Shown here: in pieces, positions 1-7,296 of the stretch
How positions within the stretch are numbered: the first letter of the stretch is position 1
Layout: each line of letters begins with the position of its first letter
NCBI GenBank assembly: GCA_035524895.1
Contig: DATLFI010000011.1
Location: forward strand, 1 to 50,514
Source of the DNA: DATLFI01 sp035524895
GTDB taxonomy: Bacteria; Acidobacteriota; Thermoanaerobaculia; Multivoradales; Multivoraceae
Length of the DNA: 50,514 bases
Reading direction: 5' to 3'
The notes under the pieces: generated by a model
Database searches by the model: none
What the model saw: only the letters and a program-made list of their open reading frames with translations
What the model was told of the DNA's origin: nothing
Position numbers and translations under genes: made by a program

Positions 1-92
1 AGCGATGGACCCAGCATCGCCACCGCTCGCGCGCCTTGCATACGGCCCCACGGCGCTCCCAACGCAGCCCACGGGGGTTCCACCACGGGCTG
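1..92. other. Window edge downstream of the ADOP permease
   Basis: These bases follow the stop codon of the minus-strand permease gene. No convincing gene, hairpin or promoter is visible. The reading frames that cross this edge are antisense shadows of the permease. Confidence 0.5.
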
Positions 93-2726
93 CTAATCGG
101 CGCGGAGGACCTCGGCCGGGTCGGTGCCGGCCGCGCGGCGAGCGGGGAGGAGCGCGCCGAGGACGGCCACCGCCAGGAGCACGCCGGCCGCGACCGCGAT
201 CGCCAGCGGGTCGCGCGGCGAAGTCTCGTAGAGCAGGCCACGCAGCGGCGAGGCCGCGAGGAGGGCCGCTACGGTCCCCAGCGCTGCGCCTGCGGCGGCC
301 AGCAGCACCCCGCCGCCGACCACCCGGCGCACGATCCGTCGCCGGTCGGCACCCAGCGCCATGCGCAGCCCGATCTCCCGCCGTTCCAGCGCCACCATCT
401 GGGCCATCAGCCCGTAGAGACCGACCGCCGCGAGCAACAGCGCGAGGACAGCAAAGGCGCCGAACAGTTGGAGCACGAACCGTCGCTGACCCAACGAGCG
501 GTCCACCGCCGCGCGCATCGGCTCGATCCGCTCGATCGCGAGCTGCGGGTCGAGGCGCGCGATCGCGGCACGCACCGCCGGCACCGACGCCATCTCGTCA
601 CCCTGCGTCGCCACTGCGATGCCCATGCCGGAGAACGGGATCTGCCGGAACGGCACGTACGCAGCCGGAAACGGGCTCTGGGTCAGGCTGTACTGTTTGA
701 CGTCCGCGATCACCCCGATGATCTCGCGCTCCACCGGCACGCCGTCGCGGTTGCCGTAGCCGAGCACCAGCTTCTCGCCGAGAGGGCTTTGCTCGCCGAA
801 GGTGCGGCGCGCGAGGGTCTCGTTGACGATGACGACCGGCGGTGCAGCCGCGTCGTCACGACGGTCGAAGGCGCGGCCAGACACCAGTCGGATGCCGGTG
901 GTCGAGAAGTAGTCGGGGTTGACCGCCCCGAACGAGGCAGTGGACTGGTCTTGCGACGCTGGAACCTCGGGGCCCACCGGATAGAAGCTGAAGGTCCACG
1001 CCGGGTCGAGCGGCAACCACGGGGACATGCCGACCGAACGCACCCCCGGCAGCTCGGCCAACGAGCGCTCGAGCTCCTCGTAGAAGCTGCGCCGTTGATC
1101 CCGGTCCGGGTATCGACTGTCGGGCAACGCGATCTGGAACGTGAGCAGGCCGTCGGCGCGGAACCCGGGGTCAACGTCGAGCACCCGCTCGAAGCTACGC
1201 ACGAGCACCCCCGCGCCGGCGAGCAGCAGCACCGCCGCCCCGACCTCGATCACCACCAGGGCGCGGCGCACCGCAACACCGCCGCGAACGCCGCTGCCGC
1301 GGCCGGCGCGCAACATCTCTCCGACACTGCCGCGCACGCTGCGCAACGCCGGCCACAAGCCAGACACCAGACCCGCGAGCACCGAGACACCGAACAGGAA
1401 AGCGAGCACCGGCCAGTCGAGCGCCACCTCCTCAGCCCGCGGCAGGCGCACTGGCAGACGCAGCACGAGTTTTAGGCCGAGCGCTGTGAGCGCCACGGCC
1501 AACGCGCCGCCGAGCAGCGCCAGCACCAGGCTCTCGGTGGCTAACTGGCGCAGCAGGCGGCTGCGGCCGGCGCCGAGCGCGCCGCGCACCGCGAGCTCGC
1601 GCCGCTTGGCTATGCCGCGAACCAGGTTGAGCCCGACCACGTTGATCACCGCCAAGGCCAGCACCACCGCGACGGCGCCGAGCAGCACCCACAGGGGTCG
1701 CTGCACGGGCGCCGCGATCCGGCTGCGCAGGGGCTGCAGCGCGACGCCGTGGTGCTCGTTGTTCTCCGGGTACTCCGCCGAGAGCTGGCGGCCGAGCAGG
1801 TCGAGGGCGGTACGCGCCTCCTGCTCGGTGACGCCCGGTCGCAGACGTCCCATCACGTCGAGGTAGTGCGCGCCGCGGCTGCCAGCGACGTCGAAGGTGA
1901 AGCGCAGCGGCTGGTAGAGATCGGCATCGCTCGGCAGCCGAAAGCCATCGGGCATCACTCCGACGACACGAGCCGGCACGCCGTCCAACATCAATTCGCC
2001 ACCGACGAGGTCAGCGTCACCGCCGAAGCGGCTGCGCCACAGCCGGTGACCGAGAATCACCGCTGGGTCGCCGTCGGCGGCGTGCGCGTCGGGGCTGAAC
2101 GTCCGACCGAGCGCCGGCGCCACTCCGACCACGGCGAAGAAGTCTTCGGTGACCTCGGCCGCGATCACGCGCTCGGGCTCGCCGTCGCCGGTCAGGGTCC
2201 GTCGGGAACGGTCGATCGCGGCGAGTGCCGAGAACTCCTCGCTGCGCTCTCGCCAGTCGACGAAGTTCGCGGGCGACACGGTCAACAGATCGCCGTCGCG
2301 CCGGTCGATCTCGGTCACCGAGTAGACGCGCTCGGGCGCGGCGAGCGCCAGCGGCCGCAGCGCCACGCCCCACAACAGGCTAAAGATCACGCTGGTGGCG
2401 CCCACCGCCACGCCCAGCGTGACGATCGCCGCGATGGCGTAGCCGGGCGAACGTCGTAGCTCGCGCAGCGCGAGCGATGCGTCTCGCCCGAGGTCCTGGA
2501 GCCACAGCCGTCGGCGATCAGTGCGCAGGAGCTGGCGCTGGATGCGACGGCACTCCTCGGCGTGGCGCTCGCGATCTCCGAAGCGTCGCGCCGCCTCTGC
2601 CGTCGCCTCCTCTTGCGACAAGCCGCTGCGGCTCAGCTCAGCCGCGAGTAGCTCGCGGTGGAGCTCGAGCTCGTCGCGCACCTCGCGCTCGATGTCTGTA
2701 GCGTCTCGGAGCTCCCGCGGATCCAT
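93..2726 (-). CDS. ADOP-family MacB/FtsX-type ABC permease
   Basis: An 877-residue inner-membrane permease of the MacB/FtsX type, in the layout known as acidobacterial duplicated orphan permease (ADOP). A cytoplasmic N-terminal segment (about residues 1-60) is followed by a first membrane segment near 62-85 and a periplasmic MacB_PCD-like domain. An FtsX block of three helices starts near 342, then a second periplasmic domain, then a second FtsX block from about 745 to the end. No ATP-binding domain is present, as usual in this family, and no dedicated ATPase gene adjoins it. The start at 2726 is chosen because GAGGGAGG lies just upstream; a longer reading back to 2804 would run into the padR gene. 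It lies 37 nt after padR on the same strand, the typical ADOP pairing. Substrate unknown; export or mechanotransmission is inferred from the family only. Confidence 0.9.
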   Translation of the reverse strand: MDPRELRDATDIEREVRDELELHRELLAAELSRSGLSQEEATAEAARRFGDRERHAEECRRIQRQLLRTDRRRLWLQDLGRDASLALRELRRSPGYAIAAIVTLGVAVGATSVIFSLLWGVALRPLALAAPERVYSVTEIDRRDGDLLTVSPANFVDWRERSEEFSALAAIDRSRRTLTGDGEPERVIAAEVTEDFFAVVGVAPALGRTFSPDAHAADGDPAVILGHRLWRSRFGGDADLVGGELMLDGVPARVVGVMPDGFRLPSDADLYQPLRFTFDVAGSRGAHYLDVMGRLRPGVTEQEARTALDLLGRQLSAEYPENNEHHGVALQPLRSRIAAPVQRPLWVLLGAVAVVLALAVINVVGLNLVRGIAKRRELAVRGALGAGRSRLLRQLATESLVLALLGGALAVALTALGLKLVLRLPVRLPRAEEVALDWPVLAFLFGVSVLAGLVSGLWPALRSVRGSVGEMLRAGRGSGVRGGVAVRRALVVIEVGAAVLLLAGAGVLVRSFERVLDVDPGFRADGLLTFQIALPDSRYPDRDQRRSFYEELERSLAELPGVRSVGMSPWLPLDPAWTFSFYPVGPEVPASQDQSTASFGAVNPDYFSTTGIRLVSGRAFDRRDDAAAPPVVIVNETLARRTFGEQSPLGEKLVLGYGNRDGVPVEREIIGVIADVKQYSLTQSPFPAAYVPFRQIPFSGMGIAVATQGDEMASVPAVRAAIARLDPQLAIERIEPMRAAVDRSLGQRRFVLQLFGAFAVLALLLAAVGLYGLMAQMVALERREIGLRMALGADRRRIVRRVVGGGVLLAAAGAALGTVAALLAASPLRGLLYETSPRDPLAIAVAAGVLLAVAVLGALLPARRAAGTDPAEVLRAD

Positions 2727-2763
2727 GCGATGCCTCCCTCGGTTCTGCCGTCCTGCGACCTGC

Positions 2764-3105
2764 TCACCCCGCGGCCTCCAGCAGCCGTGACACCACGTCG
2801 GCATAGCGCTGCCAGCTCTGGCGCTGCTGGTCGAGCCGCCGGCGCCCGGCCGCCGTCAACCGGTAGAACTTCGCGCGCCGGTTGTTGGCGGAGGTGCCCC
2901 ACTCCGCGTCGATCAGCCCCTTCGCCTCCAACCGATGGAGCGCCGGGTACAGCGCGCCCTCCTCGATCCGCAGCCGCTCACCCGAGTGCTCGTGCAGCCA
3001 GCGCACGATCTCGTACCCGTGGCGGCGCCCCCCGGTCAGCGACAGCAACAGCAGCAGGTCGAGGGTGCCCTGGAGCAGGTCGAGGGACGGTCGCGGCGAT
3101 GACAT
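2764..3105 (-). CDS. PadR-family transcriptional regulator
   Basis: A 113-residue winged-helix DNA-binding protein of the PadR family. The N-terminal half carries the family pattern (LLQGTLDLLLLLSL, then GYEIVRWL, then EEGALYPALHRLEAKGLI) and the wing continues with RRAKFYRLTAAGRRRL. Its length is typical of the short PadR-s2 type lacking the long C-terminal dimerisation helix. Two in-frame ATGs exist, at 3111 and 3105. The second is preferred because AGGGGAG sits 6 nt before it but touches the first. That ribosome site lies inside one arm of an inverted repeat (3114-3132), which fits autorepression. It is followed by the ADOP permease, which it probably controls. Confidence 0.92.
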   Translation of the reverse strand: MSSPRPSLDLLQGTLDLLLLLSLTGGRRHGYEIVRWLHEHSGERLRIEEGALYPALHRLEAKGLIDAEWGTSANNRRAKFYRLTAAGRRRLDQQRQSWQRYADVVSRLLEAAG

Positions 3106-3113
3106 CGGCATCT

Positions 3114-3132
3114 CCCCTAGAGTTCTCAGGGG
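3114..3132 (-). promoter_or_regulatory. Candidate PadR operator, copy 1
   Basis: The sequence CCCCTAGAGTTCTCAGGGG is an imperfect 19-bp inverted repeat with CCCCT/AGGGG ends. It overlaps the ribosome-binding site of padR. A second copy with the same ends lies 34 bp upstream (centre to centre). The PadR role is inferred from position. Confidence 0.6.
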
Positions 3133-3147
3133 AGAGTACGCGGGATT

Positions 3148-3166
3148 CCCCTAAAGGTTCAAGGGG
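3148..3166 (-). promoter_or_regulatory. Candidate PadR operator, copy 2
   Basis: The sequence CCCCTAAAGGTTCAAGGGG shares the CCCCTA start, a central TTC and the AGGGG end with copy 1. The 34-bp spacing is close to three helical turns, which would let two dimers bind one DNA face. It also lies directly after the end of the ABC permease gene at 3180. Confidence 0.6.
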
Positions 3167-3179
3167 AGGAGATGCCGCC

Positions 3180-4094
3180 TCAGTCCTCGCCGTAACGGAT
3201 CTCCATCCGCCGCAGCAACACCCCAGCCACCGCTACCGCCACGACCGTCAACACCAGCAGTCCGACGATCGAGACGATCGCGGCCGGCGGGTCGGAGACC
3301 ACCGCGAAGGGGCCCTCGGACATGGGCACCGGGACGAGGCCCTTGAGGTAGTGGATGACGCTGATGCGCTTGAGCATCGGCGGCAGCAGGAAGTGCAGCG
3401 TTTCCCAGCCGAGCACGGCGCCGGCAGGCAGGATCGGGTTCTTGAAGAGGAGCCCGATCACCAGGAACACGGAGCCGTAGCCGAGGCAGGCGAGCATCGT
3501 CACCAGCACATACGACCCGAGTTGACCCAGCCCGCCTCCGCTGAAGAGATCCGCGCTGGCGCGGGAGAAGCCGAACGGTGGGTAGAGCATCAGGAAACAG
3601 ATCACGACCGTGCCCACGAACAGGATCCAGGTGAGCGCGAGACCGGCGAGGTACTTGCCGACGGCGAGCACCTCGCGGCGCACTGGCGAGAGCAGGTAGT
3701 AGTGCAGGCTGCGGTCGAGCACCTCGCCGCGGAAGAGGTTGGTGAAGATCCCGACGCAGCCGAAGAAGATCACCGCGCGCAGGATGAAGGTCTGGAAGAT
3801 GATCGAGAACACCTGGCGCGCCTCGCCCAGGTTCTCGAACACCGGGTCGCCGCCGGGGCGGCGCGCCACCATGAGCACCACCATCACCAGCACCGGCAGG
3901 CCGGCGAGGCCATAGACCAGCAGCGACCGACGGCCGAACAGCGCCTTGCGCAGCTCGAGGGCCACCATGGCGCGGACCTGCGAGAGCCACAGCGTCATGC
4001 CGTTTGGCAGGGAGGCTCCCGGCGAAGTGCGCGGCGTCGGCGCCTCAGCCGTCACACCACCGACCTCCCCCGTTCCCAGGCTCGCCGTGCTCAC
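3180..4094 (-). CDS. ABC-2 type transporter permease (second pair)
   Basis: A 304-residue multi-spanning membrane protein of the ABC-2 permease type, with about six hydrophobic segments. The first is near residues 52-72 (LLVYGLAGLPVLVMVVLMVA) and the last is just before the C-terminal MEIRYGED tail. A GTG start at 4094 is chosen because it overlaps the TGA of the upstream ATPase gene (GTGA, 4 bp). This leaves about 32 soluble residues before the MTLWLSQVRAM segment; an internal ATG at 3998 is a possible shorter start. It should form a complex with the ATPase encoded at 4091-5059. Substrate not evident. Confidence 0.85.
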   Translation of the reverse strand: MSTASLGTGEVGGVTAEAPTPRTSPGASLPNGMTLWLSQVRAMVALELRKALFGRRSLLVYGLAGLPVLVMVVLMVARRPGGDPVFENLGEARQVFSIIFQTFILRAVIFFGCVGIFTNLFRGEVLDRSLHYYLLSPVRREVLAVGKYLAGLALTWILFVGTVVICFLMLYPPFGFSRASADLFSGGGLGQLGSYVLVTMLACLGYGSVFLVIGLLFKNPILPAGAVLGWETLHFLLPPMLKRISVIHYLKGLVPVPMSEGPFAVVSDPPAAIVSIVGLLVLTVVAVAVAGVLLRRMEIRYGED

Positions 4095-5059
4095 GACGCG
4101 CCTCCGCCTTCGTCGCCGACCAGGTACATGTACACCGCCTGCACGTCGGCGTCGGCTGGTCCGACCGCCTCGATGCGCAGCCCCTCGTCGAGGACCAGCC
4201 GGTTGAGCAGCTTGAAGAAGCGGCTGGGGTCGCGCGTGCGCAGCAGCAGACCCTGGCGGTCGTCGTGCACCTGCACCTCGGTCGCCGAGTCGCGCTGGAA
4301 GATCGCCGCCGCGAGGTGCTCGGGCCGATCGCAGCGCACGAAGATCTGCATCGGCCTCTCCTTGACCTCCTCGCGCACGTCCTGGATCTCGCCCTCGGCC
4401 ACGACGTAGCCATTGGTGATCAGGATCACGCGGTCGGACAGGATGTCGACCTCGTGCAGGATGTGGCTCGAGATCAGCACGTGCATGCCCTCGCCGGCGA
4501 GGCGCCGGAACAGGTCGAGCGTCTCGGCGCGCGCCATCGGGTCGAGTCCGTTGAGCGGCTCGTCGAGCACCAGCACCTGCGGCTCGTGCGCGATCGCCTG
4601 GGCGAGCTTGATGCGCTGGCGCATGCCCTTGCTGTAGCCGGCGACCTTGCGGTCGGCCGACTCGACGAGGCCCACGCGCTCGATCGCCACCTCGGCGAGC
4701 TCGCGCGCGCGCAGCCGCGGGTAGCCGTGCACGCGGAGTGTGTCGAACACGAACTGCCGGCCGGTCAGACCGCGCGGGAACGAGTCGAACTGCGTGCAGT
4801 AGCCGAGCAGGCGGAACATCCGCTCTGCGTTCGCCGGCGAGATCCCGAGCACCGAGATGTCGCCCTCGGTCGGGAAGATGAGCCCGGCGATCAGGTTCAT
4901 CAGCGTGGTCTTGCCAGAGCCGTTGGGACCCACCAGGCTGGTGATCCCCGGCTCGATCGTCAGGTCGACGCGGTTGACCCCCAGCACGTCGCCGTAGAAC
5001 TTGGAGACGTCGCGCACGACGATCGCCCGGCTCGAGGCGTTGGCGGCGACAGTGTTCAC
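4091..5059 (-). CDS. ABC transporter ATP-binding protein (second pair)
   Basis: A 322-residue cytoplasmic ATPase of the drug/polysaccharide-export (CcmA/NatA-like) class. Walker A GPNGSGKTT is near residue 43-51, the degenerate signature YSKGMRQRIKLAQAI near 143, Walker B VLVLDEP with the D-loop NGLDP following, and the switch His in ISSHILHEV. About 100 residues after the ATPase core form an accessory domain ending in MYLVGDEGGGAS. The start is GTG, and GTGA overlaps the stop of the permease gene upstream (5056-5059). Tight overlap on both sides indicates translational coupling with both permeases. Confidence 0.93.
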   Translation of the reverse strand: MNTVAANASSRAIVVRDVSKFYGDVLGVNRVDLTIEPGITSLVGPNGSGKTTLMNLIAGLIFPTEGDISVLGISPANAERMFRLLGYCTQFDSFPRGLTGRQFVFDTLRVHGYPRLRARELAEVAIERVGLVESADRKVAGYSKGMRQRIKLAQAIAHEPQVLVLDEPLNGLDPMARAETLDLFRRLAGEGMHVLISSHILHEVDILSDRVILITNGYVVAEGEIQDVREEVKERPMQIFVRCDRPEHLAAAIFQRDSATEVQVHDDRQGLLLRTRDPSRFFKLLNRLVLDEGLRIEAVGPADADVQAVYMYLVGDEGGGAS

Positions 5060-5916
5060 GACACGATCTCGTAGGCGCGGATCCGCCGGTAGAGGGCCCA
5101 GATGCTGACCGCGGCGAACGCGAGCGCCGCCGCCCAGGCCCAGAAGGCAGGCAGCTCACCGGGCTCGGCGACCGCGAAGAGCTGGTCCCAGATCCGCATC
5201 ATCACGTCATCGAACACCAGCAGGCTGCCCCACCACGTGCGGTAGATGAGCTTGAATATCTGCCCCACCGCCGAGAGAATGAAGATCGATCCTAGGAAGG
5301 CGATGGTCGCCCACGGACGCCACTTGACCCACGCCGAGACGGCAAGCGCCCACAGCGAGAGCAGCAGGATCCACACGCCCGAGCCGAGAAACACCGCCCG
5401 ACCGATGTGCAGGTGGTCGGCGAACCAGCCTTCCGCCAGGTAGCTCTGGAAGAAGAAGAGCAGCAGCCCCGACACCCAGGTCACCGCGGAGGCCAAGCCG
5501 AGCAGCACCACCAGCTTGCCGAGCACGTAGTCGGTCTTGTTCAGCGGCCGCGACAGGTAGAGCGGCAACGCGTTGTTCCGCAGGTCGGGCGCGATCAGCG
5601 CCGGGCCGACGATCAGGATGAGCACGAAGGCGAGCGCAGTCTGCGGCCGCATCAACCCCCAGCGAAAGAACGTGATGTCGATCGGGATCAGGTCGAGGGC
5701 GTCGAGCTGGAGGATCGAGAGTGCCTCGACGTTGTACTTGAGGTAGATGATCACCGCACAGGCCAGCGGCCACAGCAGGCAAGCCACGAAGAAGCCGGTG
5801 AACAGCCGCGACGCGAACACTTCCTGCAACGCATAGCGCGCCACCACCAGAAAACGCGTCTTGGGATCGGCGCGGGGTCCCGCGTAGCCGCGGTAGGTGC
5901 GCTCATAGACGGCCAT
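5056..5916 (-). CDS. ABC-2 type transporter permease (first pair)
   Basis: A 286-residue integral membrane protein with about six hydrophobic segments, e.g. FTGFFVACLLWPLACAVII near residue 40 and ALAFVLILIVGPALIAPDL near 95. The RNNALPLYLSRPLNKTDY stretch is typical of ABC-2 permeases that remodel their output by Pol-like loops. The ATG at 5916 begins MAVYERTYRGYAG and overlaps the 3' end of the preceding ATPase gene by 14 bp. It is translated with the two ATPases around it and probably pairs with the one at 5903-7111. Substrate unknown. Confidence 0.87.
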   Translation of the reverse strand: MAVYERTYRGYAGPRADPKTRFLVVARYALQEVFASRLFTGFFVACLLWPLACAVIIYLKYNVEALSILQLDALDLIPIDITFFRWGLMRPQTALAFVLILIVGPALIAPDLRNNALPLYLSRPLNKTDYVLGKLVVLLGLASAVTWVSGLLLFFFQSYLAEGWFADHLHIGRAVFLGSGVWILLLSLWALAVSAWVKWRPWATIAFLGSIFILSAVGQIFKLIYRTWWGSLLVFDDVMMRIWDQLFAVAEPGELPAFWAWAAALAFAAVSIWALYRRIRAYEIVS

Positions 5917-7111
5917 CGTCGTCTCCCATCGCGCGCAGGAAGATGTCCTCGAGAGAGTCGCGGCGGTAGTCGAGGCGGCGGATCTCGAGCCCCTTCTGGT
6001 CGGCGACCTGGTAGAGATCGCGGATCTCGACCTGGAACGGCAGCACCGCCTTGAGCCGGCGCCGGTTGAGGATCGCCACGTCGCAGCCGAGAGCGCGCAG
6101 CGCGTCGGCGAAGCTCGCCTGCGCCGCCTGCTGCGTCCCCGCGGCGGCGCCCGCGATGTCCTCGGTCTCGGCTTCGGACGGCGCCGCCGCCTCGCCGCGC
6201 GCGCGCGGTCGGTGCACCTCGAGCTCGAGGAACTTCCGATTCGAGCGGCGCTCCTCCTCGAGGTTGCAGTAGCTGGCGATCTTCCCACGCTTGAGGATGA
6301 GCACCTCCTCGCAACACTCCTCGACGTCGTGGAGCAGGTGCGAGGAGAGGATCACGTTGCACTTGCCGCTCGAGCGGATCTCGCGGACCAGCCGCAGCAT
6401 GCGCACCCGTGCCGGTGGGTCGAGCCCGTTGGTGGGCTCGTCGAGGAACAGCAGGCGCGGACCATGCACGATCGCCTGAGCCAGCTTGGCGAGCTGTTTC
6501 ATGCCCAGCGAGTACGTGCCGAGCTTGCGGTAGCGCGCCTCGCCCAGGCCAACGTAGAAGAAGACCTCGTGCGCCCGCTCCAGGGCCTGTTTCGGCGGCA
6601 GCCCGGAGAGCTCGGCCATCAGGCGAACGAAGCGAACGCCGGTCATGTTGGCGATGAAGGAGTCGCGCTCGGGCATGTAGCCCACCAGCTTGCGGATCTC
6701 CTTGCCCTGACGCACGGTGTCGAGACCGAAGATACGGCCGGTGCCGGAGCTCGGCTTGTAGAAGCCGAGCAAGGTATGGAGGAGCGTGGTCTTGCCGGCA
6801 CCGTTCGGCCCGAGCAGCCCGATCGCCCGCCCCGAGAAGCGTCCGGAGAGGTCGTCGAGCACCTGGTGACGACCGAAGCGAACGCCGAAGTGCTCGAGCT
6901 CGATCACCGCCTGGGCGGCATCGGTGGACGGGGCCCTGTTCGAGGTCGGCGCCGAGGCCGCGGCAGCGCTTGGGTCTCCGCGCAAAGCGGCAGCGGCCCG
7001 CTCGGATGCAGGCGCTGGCGCGAGAGTCGACTCGACTCCAGCGGCGCCCGACTCGCGCGGCGTGGACACTTCGGGCTCTCTGGTCACCACTTCCACCGTC
7101 CTCCGTGGCAC
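5903..7111 (-). CDS. ABC transporter ATP-binding protein (first pair)
   Basis: A cytoplasmic ABC ATPase of up to 402 residues, first gene of the four-gene ABC operon. Walker A LLGPNGAGKTT is near residue 100. The signature region reads YSLGMKQLAKLAQAI (LSGGQ-like but degenerate), Walker B LLFLDEPTNGLDP follows, then SSHLLHDVEECC. A low-complexity Ala/Pro-rich stretch of about 65 residues precedes the ATPase core, and a 130-residue accessory domain follows it. The listed start is GTG at 7111, but a GGAGGA 8 nt before the in-frame GTG at 7090 makes that later start equally likely. A TTGACA on the minus strand at 7135-7140 could be a -35 box, but I see no good -10. Confidence 0.9.
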   Translation of the reverse strand: MPRRTVEVVTREPEVSTPRESGAAGVESTLAPAPASERAAAALRGDPSAAAASAPTSNRAPSTDAAQAVIELEHFGVRFGRHQVLDDLSGRFSGRAIGLLGPNGAGKTTLLHTLLGFYKPSSGTGRIFGLDTVRQGKEIRKLVGYMPERDSFIANMTGVRFVRLMAELSGLPPKQALERAHEVFFYVGLGEARYRKLGTYSLGMKQLAKLAQAIVHGPRLLFLDEPTNGLDPPARVRMLRLVREIRSSGKCNVILSSHLLHDVEECCEEVLILKRGKIASYCNLEEERRSNRKFLELEVHRPRARGEAAAPSEAETEDIAGAAAGTQQAAQASFADALRALGCDVAILNRRRLKAVLPFQVEIRDLYQVADQKGLEIRRLDYRRDSLEDIFLRAMGDDDGRL

Positions 7112-7296
7112 CTACGGGAAGCAGAGGGCGAAGGTGTCAAGGCTCGAGCTCGGAGTTGGTCCTGGACGGACGCCATGCAAGCAGAGCACGTTCTCGCACG
7201 AGCCACCAACCCGTCATCGCGCGACCGAGCATCGCGCGTTGGCGGCCGGGACGGGGCCCGGCCGCTTCATGCCGTAGCCACGTGGACAGGGTGTCC

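Noticed and set aside
3180..5159. A single 659-residue minus-strand protein fusing the ABC ATPase region to the permease
   Set aside because: The part before 4094 is an out-of-frame reading of the ATPase gene (Arg-rich, no Walker motifs). The permease begins at the GTGA overlap.
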